Below are positions 13,762 through 20,466 of a stretch of 20,466 bases of DNA, in pieces (positions within the stretch are counted from its first letter, which is position 1; the number at the start of each line of letters is the position of its first letter). This stretch comes from UBA3537 sp038106885. GTDB taxonomy: Bacteria > Bacteroidota > Bacteroidia > Flavobacteriales > Flavobacteriaceae. The notes below the pieces were generated by a model, which ran no database searches, was not told the DNA's origin, and was given only the letters and a program-made list of their open reading frames with translations. The DNA is taken from assembly GCA_038106885.1 (NCBI GenBank), contig JAYNFX010000028.1:1-20466 (forward strand), in the 5' to 3' direction. The translations under genes and the position numbers were made by a program.

Positions 13762-14295
13762 TTGAATAATATAAAAATTGCAATTATTGGGGGGCCATCA
13801 AGTGGAAAAACTTCTCTTATAAACAACCTTAAAAATAGGGGTTACAACTGTAAAGAAGAAGTTTCTAGAGAAATTATTAAAAAAGAGAAAGAGAGAGGAA
13901 TTGATCAAATATTTCTTGATAGTCCAATTTGGTTCAGTGAAAAATTATTAACCCAAAGAATAAAACAATTTAAAGAAGCAGAAAAAAACTTTGATCAATA
14001 TGTGTTTTTTGACAGAGGTATTCCAGATATTGTTGCTTACTTAGATTATATTAAATATGACTTTAGTAATATTTTCATTGAAGAAAGTTATAAGTATAGA
14101 TATGATAAAGTATTTATTTTACCTCCATGGAAAGAAATATACATTCGTGATAATGAAAGGTATGAAACATTCGATCAAGCAGTTGTAATCAATGAATTTT
14201 TAGTCAAATGGTATACTAAATTTGGCTATGAGATTAAAAGTATCCCAAAGTTAAGTATAGAAAATAGAATTGATTTTATTTTAGATAATGTCTAA
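13762..14295 (+). CDS. NadR-like / AAA_28 family P-loop ATPase
   Basis: A 177-aa P-loop NTPase. Walker A is GGPSSGKTS at residues 10-18, followed by EVSREIIKKEKERGIDQIF, a FFDRGIPDIVAYLDYI segment (Walker B-like, where DRG is usual for nucleoside-kinase-like folds), then FILPPWKEIYIRDNERYETFDQA near 130-150. These are the marks of the AAA_28/NadR kinase-like family of predicted ATPases that is often located in this region in flavobacteria. The substrate is unknown; a small-molecule kinase is a likely guess. The start is TTG 13762, because an in-frame stop lies at 13750-13752 and no ATG precedes the P-loop. It diverges from DUF493. Confidence 0.88.
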   Translation: MNNIKIAIIGGPSSGKTSLINNLKNRGYNCKEEVSREIIKKEKERGIDQIFLDSPIWFSEKLLTQRIKQFKEAEKNFDQYVFFDRGIPDIVAYLDYIKYDFSNIFIEESYKYRYDKVFILPPWKEIYIRDNERYETFDQAVVINEFLVKWYTKFGYEIKSIPKLSIENRIDFILDNV

Positions 14296-14343
14296 AAGAA
14301 AATTAAAATTTAAAGCAGTTTCAGTATGTAATAAAAATTCAGA

Positions 14344-14361
14344 TGTTTGTAGAAACAAACA
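14344..14361 (+). terminator. Short hairpin downstream of the ATPase gene, possible terminator
   Basis: TGTTTGT (14344-14350) and ACAAACA (14355-14361) form a perfect 7-bp stem with loop AGAA, 48 bp after the ATPase stop. It is followed by ACTTTTAAAATTACTTT, so the U-run is interrupted. A terminator is possible; a protein-binding palindrome is the alternative. Confidence 0.3.
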
Positions 14362-14426
14362 ACTTTTAAAATTACTTTGATGAAAAAATACTTGATAATA
14401 TGTGACACTTTAATGTTTGCCAAATA

Positions 14427-14451
14427 ACTAATTAAGTATAATTTAATTAGT
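14427..14451. repeat. Perfect 9-bp inverted repeat upstream of fmt
   Basis: ACTAATTAA (14427-14435) and TTAATTAGT (14443-14451) with 7 bp between, 26 bp before the fmt ATG. Being wholly AT-rich except for one pair, it is more likely an operator-type palindrome or a chance product of base composition than a terminator. The rest of the 182-bp gap shows no gene. Confidence 0.35.
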
Positions 14452-14477
14452 AATGAGATATTTGTAATTTAGCTCAT

Positions 14478-15428
14478 ATGATAAATAAAAATAATAAAAT
14501 TGTTTTCATGGGAAGCCCTGATTTTGCTGTGTTTATACTCAAGGGTTTAGTTGAAAATAAATTTAATGTTGTAGGAGTAATAACTTCACCTGATCGTCCT
14601 GCAGGTAGAGGACAAAAAATAAAGCAATCCCCTGTGAAAAAATATGCCTTGAATAACAAATTGAATTTGTTTCAACCTAAAAATTTAAAGGACCAAATTT
14701 TCATCAATAAACTAAAGGACTTAAATGCTGATTTACAGATTGTCGTAGCTTTTAGGATGCTTCCAAAAATTGTATGGAATTTACCTCCTTTAGGTACTTT
14801 TAATTTACATGCATCATTACTGCCAAATTACAGGGGTGCTGCACCCATAAATTGGGCAATTATAAATGGTGAAACCGAAACAGGTGTCACAACTTTTTTT
14901 ATTGATGACAAAATTGACACTGGTGAAATAATAATGCAATCAAAAGTCAAAATTCTACCTTCTGATAATGCAGGAACTCTACATGATAAATTAATGACTG
15001 TTGGTCAAGAATTAGTATTGGAAACAATACAAAAAATCAATCAATCCGCTGAAACAAAACCGCAAATAAATAATAAAGAATTAAAGCCTGCACCAAAATT
15101 ATTTAAAGATAATTGTAAAATAAAATGGGACAAAAACGCAAAACAAATTATGAATCAAATTAGAGGTCTAAATCCATACCCTGGTGCTTGGACTTTATTA
15201 ATTAATAATGGTATTAAAATTGAAATAAAAATATTAAAGGTTAAATTTGAAAGACAATCTCACTCATACAAAATCGGAAATATTATTTCCGATAAGTCAT
15301 CAATTAAAATTTGCATTCTTGATGGATTTATCAATTTAATTGAATTTAAATTTCCAGGGAAAAAACAAATGGATGTGAAATCATTTTTAAATGGTTTTTC
15401 TTTTGATATTAATGCCAAAGTGATTTAA
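14478..15428 (+). CDS. fmt: Methionyl-tRNA formyltransferase
   Basis: A 316-aa cytoplasmic enzyme that formylates the initiator Met-tRNA using 10-formyl-tetrahydrofolate. The N-terminal formyltransferase domain shows FMGSPDFAV, SPDRPAGRGQ (residues 37-46), the catalytic set Asn109, His111 (FNLHASLLPNYRGAAP) and Asp147 (DDKIDTGE). The C-terminal tRNA-binding domain begins about residue 205 with a WDKNAKQIMNQIRGLNPYPGAW segment. Length is normal. It stands alone behind a 182-bp gap with two inverted repeats; the next gene, yqgE, starts 42 bp after its stop. Confidence 0.96.
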   Translation: MINKNNKIVFMGSPDFAVFILKGLVENKFNVVGVITSPDRPAGRGQKIKQSPVKKYALNNKLNLFQPKNLKDQIFINKLKDLNADLQIVVAFRMLPKIVWNLPPLGTFNLHASLLPNYRGAAPINWAIINGETETGVTTFFIDDKIDTGEIIMQSKVKILPSDNAGTLHDKLMTVGQELVLETIQKINQSAETKPQINNKELKPAPKLFKDNCKIKWDKNAKQIMNQIRGLNPYPGAWTLLINNGIKIEIKILKVKFERQSHSYKIGNIISDKSSIKICILDGFINLIEFKFPGKKQMDVKSFLNGFSFDINAKVI

Positions 15429-15440
15429 AAATAAATCACT
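15419..15440 (+). terminator. Hairpin overlapping the fmt stop codon, possible weak terminator
   Basis: AGTGATTTA (15419-15427) and TAAATCACT (15432-15440) form a perfect 9-bp stem with loop AAAA. The stem includes the fmt stop and is followed by AAATTTATTT rather than a clean U-run, so termination, if any, would be partial, with read-through to yqgE. Confidence 0.35.
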
Positions 15441-15470
15441 AAATTTATTTAGAGATTATAATTTTAACTT

Positions 15471-16022
15471 ATGATTTTAGAAAAAGGGAAAATATTAATT
15501 GCTGAACCATCTATTATTGGAGATATTTCGTTTAATAGATCAATAATCCTTTTAGTTGAGCATGGCAATAATGGCTCAATTGGATTTATTTTAAATAAAC
15601 CAATGAATTTGAATATTAGCGACTTAATCCCTGAAATCGAATCTAATTTTAAAATTTATAATGGAGGTCCGGTACAACAAGACAATCTTTATTTTATTCA
15701 TAAAATATCTGATTTAATTCCAGAAAGTATAATGATATCAGAAGGCTTATATTGGAGTGGAAATTTTGAATATGTATTAAAACTAATCAAAAAAGGAGAG
15801 ATTAATAAAAATGATATTCGCTTTTTTTTAGGATACTCAGGATGGGATTCTAATCAGTTGAATAATGAGCTAAATAACAATACCTGGATACTTGCTGAGA
15901 ACTCTCACAATAAAAATATAATTACGGCCGTAGATGAAGTTTTTTGGAAAAACAAAATGCTTGATTTAGGTGGAGAATATAGTTTATGGTCAAATGCTCC
16001 AGAATATCCATCACACAACTAA
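15471..16022 (+). CDS. YqgE/AlgH family protein (UPF0301)
   Basis: A 183-aa protein of the widely conserved YqgE/AlgH (DUF179) family. It opens with KGKILIAEPSIIGDISFNRS and has SIGFILNKPM near residues 37-46, the YNGGPVQQDNLYFIH motif near 60-75 and FFLGYSGWDSNQL near 118-130. Structures of the family show a compact two-domain alpha/beta fold, but the molecular function is not known; AlgH was named from alginate regulation in Pseudomonas. No membrane or signal segment. Its stop codon overlaps the stop of the convergent aminotransferase gene by four bases. Confidence 0.93.
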   Translation: MILEKGKILIAEPSIIGDISFNRSIILLVEHGNNGSIGFILNKPMNLNISDLIPEIESNFKIYNGGPVQQDNLYFIHKISDLIPESIMISEGLYWSGNFEYVLKLIKKGEINKNDIRFFLGYSGWDSNQLNNELNNNTWILAENSHNKNIITAVDEVFWKNKMLDLGGEYSLWSNAPEYPSHN

Positions 16023-16861
16023 GAAATCCTAATTTTTGTATTTAATAGATTAATAAGTTCTCGAGCTAAATCATCTGAATAAGTTTTTTTTCTGTACCTA
16101 GTTACAGAATTTACTCCTTGAATTACATTAGTTATGAAAATTGCGTCAGCTTTTTGGAGTTCAAATGGAGAAATTGTAACCTCTTGAACTGAGTAATGAT
16201 CTGAATCAGAAATAATTTTAATAACTTGTTCACGTAATACGCCTTTCAAACAACCATCTGATAAAGGTGGAGTTTTAACAATACCATCTTTTAATAGAAA
16301 AACATTACCATTCAAGGCTTCAATTACATTTCTATTGGTATTTAAAATTAAACAGTTTTGATAATTATTTTCTTGAGCGAAAATGCTGCCAACAACATTT
16401 AAAACTCTATTGTTAGTTTTAATATTAGAAAGTAAATTTGGAGCAACAAAATAGTCTTTAAATAATTCTATTTCATATTTACTTTCGTTAATAACGTAAA
16501 TATCATTTGCCAAAGGCTTAGCAGTAATCATATATTCAATATCACACGAGTTAGGAGTATATAAGCCTCCTCCTGTTCTGTATACAATTAGTTTAACTCT
16601 ATATGACTTGGAGTTCAAATTAACTGCTTCAAGCAAATCCATTATTTGTTTTTCTAGAAACTCAAGAGTAAAATGCATTGGGATTTCCATACGCAAAATT
16701 CGCATGGAAGACATTAATCTGAAATAATGAGACTCCCAAAAAAGAGGTCTTTCATTAACTTTAATAGTTTCAAAAACTGCATCTCCTAAAGCTAAACCTC
16801 TATTTTCGATAGATAGACTAGCTTTATTCGACTCAATTATTAATCCATTGATGTTTACCAT
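16019..16861 (-). CDS. Aminotransferase class IV (PabC/IlvE-like PLP enzyme)
   Basis: A 280-aa fold-type IV PLP-dependent enzyme, related to 4-amino-4-deoxychorismate lyase, branched-chain and D-amino acid aminotransferases. Visible are the IENRGLALGDAVFETI start (residues 18-33), the Arg of YFRLMSSM, PLP-binding Lys148 in NIKTNNR, Glu181 and Asn186 in VIEALNGNVF, and the C-terminal DAIFITNVIQGVNSV segment. The substrate cannot be settled from motifs; a PabC role (4-aminobenzoate for folate) is possible and would fit a genome with heavy folate demand. It has its own -7 box and converges on yqgE with overlapping stop codons (TAA on plus, TAG on minus). Confidence 0.9.
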   Translation of the reverse strand: MVNINGLIIESNKASLSIENRGLALGDAVFETIKVNERPLFWESHYFRLMSSMRILRMEIPMHFTLEFLEKQIMDLLEAVNLNSKSYRVKLIVYRTGGGLYTPNSCDIEYMITAKPLANDIYVINESKYEIELFKDYFVAPNLLSNIKTNNRVLNVVGSIFAQENNYQNCLILNTNRNVIEALNGNVFLLKDGIVKTPPLSDGCLKGVLREQVIKIISDSDHYSVQEVTISPFELQKADAIFITNVIQGVNSVTRYRKKTYSDDLARELINLLNTKIRIS

Positions 16862-16879
16862 TCAATTAAATTGACAATG

Positions 16880-16887
16880 CAAATATA
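16880..16887 (-). promoter_or_regulatory. -7 promoter box (TATATTTG on minus strand) of the aminotransferase gene
   Basis: An exact TAnnTTTG match on the minus strand in the 42-bp gap after the START-like gene, 18 bp before the aminotransferase ATG. The same distance is seen for the DUF493 gene. It suggests separate transcription in addition to any read-through. Confidence 0.4.
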
Positions 16888-16903
16888 ACCTAAAATGAAG
16901 ATT

Positions 16904-17290
16904 TTAACGAGAACCCAGTACTTGTTTTAAACTTGATATTTGATTTTCCCAAAGCATTTTTGATTCTTCTACTTCATCGTCATCAGAAAAATCTGTAACA
17001 ATTATTGAAACGTCTTTAGTTATACTATCAACCTGAATTCTTAATTCAAAAAAACTTGAATCATCTTCACTATCAAGCCATTTAAATTTAATTCGTTCGG
17101 AACTTTTTTTTGTAATAAGCTTGGCCTGTTCCTCAGAGTCATCCCAAATAAACGTAAATAATTCTCCTCTTGAATTAACATTATCTGCAAACCATTCAGA
17201 CAAACCTGAAGGAGTTGAAATATAATTATATAGTAGTTGTGGTGATGCTTGAATCGGAAATTCTATTTCAAATTTTACTTTGGTTTTCAT
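16904..17290 (-). CDS. START-like domain protein (SRPBCC superfamily)
   Basis: A 128-aa single-domain protein of the START-like group conserved in Bacteroidota. It starts KVKFEIEFPIQASPQLLYNYISTPSGLSEWFADNV in family style (first strand, two short helices; described here in parts), continues with FTFIWDDSEEQAKLI and RIKFKWLDSEDDSSFFELRI strands, and ends in a long helix ending KQVLGSR. The acidic FSDDDEVEESKMLW part is typical. The fold forms a hydrophobic pocket, but no ligand is known. It lies upstream of the aminotransferase gene and is divergent from tRNA-Met. Confidence 0.88.
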   Translation of the reverse strand: MKTKVKFEIEFPIQASPQLLYNYISTPSGLSEWFADNVNSRGELFTFIWDDSEEQAKLITKKSSERIKFKWLDSEDDSSFFELRIQVDSITKDVSIIVTDFSDDDEVEESKMLWENQISSLKQVLGSR

Positions 17291-17366
17291 GGTTATGTAA
17301 TTTGAATTCCAATATATACAATAATTTATAGTTTAGAAAGAAAAAATAATTTTAAAAACGTTTTTT

Positions 17367-17398
17367 TTTGAAAGCCCACAAATTTGTTTCTATATTTG
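17367..17398 (+). promoter_or_regulatory. Promoter of tRNA-Met: TTTG, 20 bp, TATATTTG
   Basis: A full Bacteroidota sigma-A promoter: -33 TTTG at 17367-17370 and -7 TATATTTG at 17391-17398. The start of transcription would be about 8 nt before the tRNA 5' end at 17413. It is the best promoter in the window and supports the use of TAnnTTTG as the -7 guide elsewhere. Confidence 0.75.
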
Positions 17399-17412
17399 CT
17401 GCCATTATAAAA

Positions 17413-17486
17413 GGCGTGGTAGCTCAGTTGGTTAGAGCGTCGGATTCATAACCCGGAGGTCGGGAGTTCAAATCTCCCCCACGCTA
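17413..17486 (+). tRNA. tRNA-Met (anticodon CAT)
   Basis: A complete cloverleaf: acceptor GGCGTGG with CCACGCT (first pair G-U), D arm GCTC/GAGC, anticodon loop TTCATAA with CAT at 17447-17449, T arm GGGAG-TTCAAAT-CTCCC, discriminator A at 17486. CCA is not encoded. The anticodon stem TCGGA/CCCGG has an A-C mismatch at its loop end and a T-G pair at its base. The lack of three G-C pairs next to the loop and of a C1-A72 mismatch argues against the initiator. Elongator Met is the first choice; tRNA-Ile with lysidine at C34 is the alternative. It converges on hisS. Confidence 0.93.
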
Positions 17487-17507
17487 CAATTAAATTTTCA
17501 AATTTTG

Positions 17508-18878
17508 TCATGCGAACATTTTTATAAGTTCGTTTATATCCAAGATTTTTTGACTGCTATCTGACATTTTTTTAAGAGTAATTTTGTTTTGTTTAATTTC
17601 TTCGTCTCCGACCAAAGCAACATAAGGGATATCTTTCTTATTTGCATATGAAATTTGTTTTTTTAACTTTACAGGATCTGGATACAACTCAGCAATAATA
17701 CCAAATTCTCGTAATTTCTTGATTGATTTTAAGCAATAAATACTTTCTTGATAACCAAAATTTGAAAATAATATTTGGGTTGACTGATAGTTTGGGTTGG
17801 GAAATAATCCTAATTCCTCAAGTATTAAAGCGATTCGATCTAGACCAAAACTAATTCCAACTCCACTTACACCTTTTAAGCCAAATATTCCAGTTAAGTC
17901 ATCATAACGTCCTCCTCCACCAATAGAACCCATTGACACCCCCTTAGGAGGACTTACTTCAATAATTGAACCGGTATAATAATTTAAACCACGAGCTAAT
18001 GTAACATCAAATTCAAATTTTACTTTTTTCAATCCAAGTTCACTAATTGTATTAAAAATCCACTCTAGTTCAGAAATACCAACCTTCCCTATTTCAGAAT
18101 CTGCAAGAATAGTCTTAAGTGAATCCAGTTTAGAATTAAAGTCTCCAGATAAATCAAAAATTGGTTGCATTGTATCAATACTTTTTGAAGAAATACCATT
18201 TTTTAACATTTCATCTTTAACCAATTCAATTCCAATTTTATCTAATTTATCTAGAGCTACTGTAAAATCTGTAATTTTATTATCAGCACCTATTAATTCT
18301 GCAATTCCTGACAGAATTTTTCTGTTATTTATTTTAACAGAAACACCTTCTAATTTTAAATCCGAAAAAACTGAATCATACAATTGAATAAATTCTATTT
18401 CTTGTAAAAGAGATTTTGACCCAACTACATCTGCATCACATTGATAAAATTCTTGAAAGCGACCACGCTGTGGACGATCAGCACGCCAAACTGGTTGAAT
18501 TTGATATCGTTTAAAAGGAAATGTGATTTCGTTTTGATATTGGACTACATAACGAGCAAAAGGAACAGTTAAATCATATCTTAAAGCCTTTTCAGAAACT
18601 GAATTTGAAAAATTAAAAAACTCATTATTTTTTAATGCTTTTAAATCAGCTTTTTTAACTTTTTCACCTGAATTTAAAATCTTAAATATTAAACGATCTC
18701 CTTCATTACCGTATTTACCAAGAAGAGTTTCAGAAAGTTCAAAACTAGGAGTCTCAATTGGAGTAAAGCCAAACTTCTTAAAATTTGATTTAATTATATT
18801 AAAAATATATTCACGTTTAGCAATTTGCTGTGAATTAAAATCTCTAGTTCCCTTTGGTATGCGAGGTTTTGAAGACAT
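17508..18878 (-). CDS. hisS: Histidyl-tRNA synthetase
   Basis: A 456-aa class IIa aminoacyl-tRNA synthetase that charges tRNA-His. Motif 1 region IPKGTRDFNSQQIAKREYIF at the start, LRYDLTVPFARYV at about 99-111, motif 2 QPVWRADRPQRGRFQEFYQ at 128-146 followed by CDADVVGS, the histidine A motif GLNYYTGSIIEV near 300, GGGGRYDDL, and motif 3 with GLDRIALILEEL are all present. The C-terminal anticodon-binding domain covers roughly the last 90 residues. Length is slightly above the E. coli enzyme, as usual in Bacteroidota. It lies 39 bp after the DUF6495-like gene on the same strand. Confidence 0.97.
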   Translation of the reverse strand: MSSKPRIPKGTRDFNSQQIAKREYIFNIIKSNFKKFGFTPIETPSFELSETLLGKYGNEGDRLIFKILNSGEKVKKADLKALKNNEFFNFSNSVSEKALRYDLTVPFARYVVQYQNEITFPFKRYQIQPVWRADRPQRGRFQEFYQCDADVVGSKSLLQEIEFIQLYDSVFSDLKLEGVSVKINNRKILSGIAELIGADNKITDFTVALDKLDKIGIELVKDEMLKNGISSKSIDTMQPIFDLSGDFNSKLDSLKTILADSEIGKVGISELEWIFNTISELGLKKVKFEFDVTLARGLNYYTGSIIEVSPPKGVSMGSIGGGGRYDDLTGIFGLKGVSGVGISFGLDRIALILEELGLFPNPNYQSTQILFSNFGYQESIYCLKSIKKLREFGIIAELYPDPVKLKKQISYANKKDIPYVALVGDEEIKQNKITLKKMSDSSQKILDINELIKMFA

Positions 18879-18917
18879 TAGATAAGTTTATTAACAAATA
18901 TCTAATTTTTTAAGACT

Positions 18918-19388
18918 CTATCCAATCAGTTTATCAAAATACTTAAATAATTCCCCTTTTGTTATCGAAGCTCCCTGCTCAATTAACTTAAATACATTAA
19001 GTTTTATATCCTCACTAAATTCCTTTTTAGAATTAAATATTTCAACATTTTCAGACATTAGATTCTCTCTAAGCCATGAAAATCCTTCTTCAGTGGTTAG
19101 GTCAATTAAATCAATATTTATTTTAACTCCAATAAGTGAAATAGAATTATTCAAGACTTGAAATAAATAAATGTGCTTACTGGAAATGTTTTCTAAATAT
19201 TTTACTTTTGATAAAACACCTTCCCAAACAAGATCACTAAAAACATCCATTACACTACTAGCTAATTCAAGTTTCTCAAGCTTCAATTTGCTCCACTCGT
19301 CAGCGGTAATTGATTGAGTAGCTAAAAAATTAATGAACTCTTTATGAAGTTCCTCAAATTGTTCCTTAGTTAATCTTCTATATTTCAT
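18918..19388 (-). CDS. Probable DUF6495 family protein
   Basis: A 156-aa acidic, helical protein starting MKYRRLTKEQFEELHKEFIN and containing DVFSDLVWEGVLSKVKYLENIS near residues 48-69. This matches, from memory, the flavobacterial DUF6495 family usually found between rplI and hisS; the family name is less certain than the gene itself. There is no signal peptide, membrane segment or cysteine. The ATG lies only 6 bp after the terminator hairpin of the ribosomal protein operon, so expression depends on read-through or on a promoter within that short gap. Function is unknown. Confidence 0.75.
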   Translation of the reverse strand: MKYRRLTKEQFEELHKEFINFLATQSITADEWSKLKLEKLELASSVMDVFSDLVWEGVLSKVKYLENISSKHIYLFQVLNNSISLIGVKINIDLIDLTTEEGFSWLRENLMSENVEIFNSKKEFSEDIKLNVFKLIEQGASITKGELFKYFDKLIG

Positions 19389-19394
19389 AATAAA

Positions 19395-19424
19395 AAAAGG
19401 TCTGTTTTATCAAACAGACCTTTT
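19395..19424 (-). terminator. Intrinsic terminator after rplI
   Basis: AAAAGGTCTGTTT (19395-19407) and AAACAGACCTTTT (19412-19424) form a perfect 13-bp stem with a 4-nt loop. On the minus strand the stem ends in seven T residues (19392-19398 read in reverse), the classic form. It ends the rpsF-rpsR-rplI operon 17 bp after the rplI stop. Confidence 0.85.
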
Positions 19425-19440
19425 ATAATTAGGTATGAAA

Positions 19441-19893
19441 TTATCCTTTTTCAGGTATAATTTCGAAATCTAAATCAACTGTTACGTCTCGGTGTAAGCG
19501 AACTTGGGCATTATATTTCCCAAGTCTTTTGACATTTCCTCCAGTTACCGTTATAAACTTCTTCTCGATTTTTTGGCCAGCTTTTTCAAGAGCAGCAGAA
19601 ACATCGCTATTATTAACTGAACCAAATAACTTATCTCCACTTCCTACCTTTGCAGAAATTTTAATCTCCAAAGCTTTGATAGATTTCGCAATTTTATTTG
19701 CGTCATCAACTATTTTCTTTTCTTTAAAAGACCTTTGCTTTAAATTTTCAGCAAGTACTTTTTTGGCGGATGATGTAGCAAGTATAGCATGGCCTCCAGG
19801 TATTAAAAAATTTCTACCATAACCATTCTTAACTGTTACAACATCATCTTTGAAGCCTAGTCCCTCAACATCTTGTTTTAATATTAATTCCAT
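19441..19893 (-). CDS. rplI: 50S ribosomal protein L9
   Basis: A 150-aa ribosomal protein of the large subunit, binding 23S rRNA at the base of the L1 stalk. The N-terminal domain MELILKQDVEGLGFKDDVVTVKNGYGRNFLIPGGHA contains the L9 signature (described here in part: GLGFKDDVVTVKNGYGRNFL), followed by the long connecting helix (about 45-75) and the C-terminal domain with KLFGSVNNSDVSAAL. Length matches the family. It is the last gene of the rpsF-rpsR-rplI operon, 16 bp after rpsR, and is followed by a strong terminator. Confidence 0.97.
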   Translation of the reverse strand: MELILKQDVEGLGFKDDVVTVKNGYGRNFLIPGGHAILATSSAKKVLAENLKQRSFKEKKIVDDANKIAKSIKALEIKISAKVGSGDKLFGSVNNSDVSAALEKAGQKIEKKFITVTGGNVKRLGKYNAQVRLHRDVTVDLDFEIIPEKG

Positions 19894-19909
19894 TGTTATT
19901 ATGATAATT

Positions 19910-20203
19910 TTATTTTAATAAATCAGCAACATAAGGCATCAAAGCCAAATGTCTAGCTCTTTTTACAGCTACAGATACTTTTCTTTGGTATTTAAGAGAT
20001 GTTCCTGTTAAGCGCCTTGGTAAAAGCTTACCTTGTTCGTTAACGAATTTTAGTAAAAAATCAGGGTCTTTATAATCAATATATTTAATACCTGATTTTT
20101 TGAAACGACAATACTTTTTGGACTTATTTGTTTCAATATTTAAAGGGGTTAAATATCTTATTTCACCACTTTTTTTACTGCTAGCTTGTTGTTCGATTGA
20201 CAT
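19910..20203 (-). CDS. rpsR: 30S ribosomal protein S18
   Basis: A 97-aa small-subunit protein that pairs with S6 on 16S rRNA. The CRFKKSGIKYIDYKDPDFLLKF segment (residues about 32-53), GKLLPRRLTGTS and the KYQRKVSVAVKRARHLALMPY end are diagnostic. The N-terminal 25 residues (EQQASSKKSGEIRYLTPL) are the usual variable Bacteroidota extension. It starts two bases after the rpsF stop, fitting the coupled production of S6 and S18. Confidence 0.97.
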   Translation of the reverse strand: MSIEQQASSKKSGEIRYLTPLNIETNKSKKYCRFKKSGIKYIDYKDPDFLLKFVNEQGKLLPRRLTGTSLKYQRKVSVAVKRARHLALMPYVADLLK

Positions 20204-20205
20204 AA

Positions 20206-20466
20206 TTATGCTTTGGTTTTTAATTTATCTCTTCTTCTTTCCGCCCATGATATTGCGTGTTTGTCTAATTTAACCGTGAGATAACGCATAAAGCGTTCGT
20301 CACGTCTAAATTCAACTTCAAGAGAACTAATAGCTTCTCCTGGAGCAGTGTACTCAAATAAGTGGTAAAAACCACTTTTTTTGTTTTGAATAGGGTAAGC
20401 TAGTTTTTTTAGCCCCCAATCTTCTTTTGATACCATCTTAGCTCCTTTTGAAACAAGAAAATCTTC
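20206..20466 (-). CDS. rpsF: 30S ribosomal protein S6, C-terminal part (5' end outside window)
   Basis: The frame is open to the window edge, so the gene is incomplete; 86 residues are visible, starting EDFLVSKGAK. The internal ATG at 20436 is not the true start, because the residues before it match S6. The KMVSKEDWGLKKLAYPIQ segment, SGFYHLFEY, and LEVEFRRDERFMRYLTVKLDKHA are typical of S6 in Bacteroidota. S6 binds 16S rRNA together with S18, encoded directly downstream. Confidence 0.96.
   Translation of the reverse strand, partial: EDFLVSKGAKMVSKEDWGLKKLAYPIQNKKSGFYHLFEYTAPGEAISSLEVEFRRDERFMRYLTVKLDKHAISWAERRRDKLKTKA

Noticed and set aside
14296..14477. Possible scar of a gene lost between the ATPase gene and fmt (recQ is, from memory, a common neighbour there in flavobacteria)
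   Set aside because: No remnant of coding sequence is visible in either strand; only two inverted repeats. Comparison with related genomes would be needed.
19529..19822. 97-aa plus-strand frame inside rplI
   Set aside because: Antisense shadow of ribosomal protein L9.
1..20466. CRISPR arrays, insertion sequences, phage genes or integrase attachment sites
   Set aside because: No regularly spaced repeats, transposase-like frames or tRNA-end duplications were seen; base composition looks uniform across the island and the housekeeping genes.

Overview
The window is AT-rich (roughly 30% GC by eye), tightly packed, and almost certainly from a member of the Bacteroidota, most likely a marine or aquatic flavobacterium. 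The reasons are the TAnnTTTG-type -7 promoter boxes, weak Shine-Dalgarno signals, families largely confined to that group (DUF4290, the START-like protein, a Lacal_2735-type small protein), a MurA with Asp in place of the catalytic Cys, and the gene order rpsF-rpsR-rplI / hisS / START-like / aminotransferase IV / yqgE / fmt / DUF493 / DUF4290 / murA.

Left part (1-237): the 3' end of an aldehyde dehydrogenase gene.

Middle part (about 428-11338): one co-directional block of sixteen genes that reads as a light and UV damage / photo-oxidative stress island. First block (501-5993): a TetR-type regulator, an ABC1/UbiB-like atypical kinase, a flavin reductase-like protein, a small zinc-ribbon DUF2256 protein, a DASH cryptochrome, and a second photolyase/cryptochrome of the FeS-BCP type that has lost its Fe-S cysteines. 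A 103-bp gap with its own promoter follows. Second block (6097-11338): an unknown 142-aa protein, a DUF2805/TIGR03643 protein, GTP cyclohydrolase I (pterin supply), a 74-aa unknown, an SDR protein lacking the catalytic Tyr, a secreted glutathione peroxidase, a 55-aa Lacal_2735-type protein, TspO, an SRPBCC protein and a class I CPD photolyase. Both blocks are preceded by nearly the same 22-bp sequence at almost the same distance from a -7 box, which suggests shared control.

Right part (11343-20466): conserved housekeeping genes. On the minus strand are murA, DUF4290, DUF493, an aminotransferase, a START-like protein, hisS, a DUF6495-like gene, rplI, rpsR and rpsF (cut by the window edge). On the plus strand are a NadR-like ATPase, fmt, yqgE and tRNA-Met(CAT). 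A clear intrinsic terminator closes the ribosomal protein operon.

How the island may work (inference): three photolyase-family flavoproteins repair or sense UV/blue-light damage, FolE could feed the folate antenna pigment, and GPx, TspO, the ABC1 protein, SDR and SRPBCC proteins could handle peroxides, tetrapyrroles, quinones or lipids under light. No mobile elements, CRISPR arrays or rRNA genes were seen.
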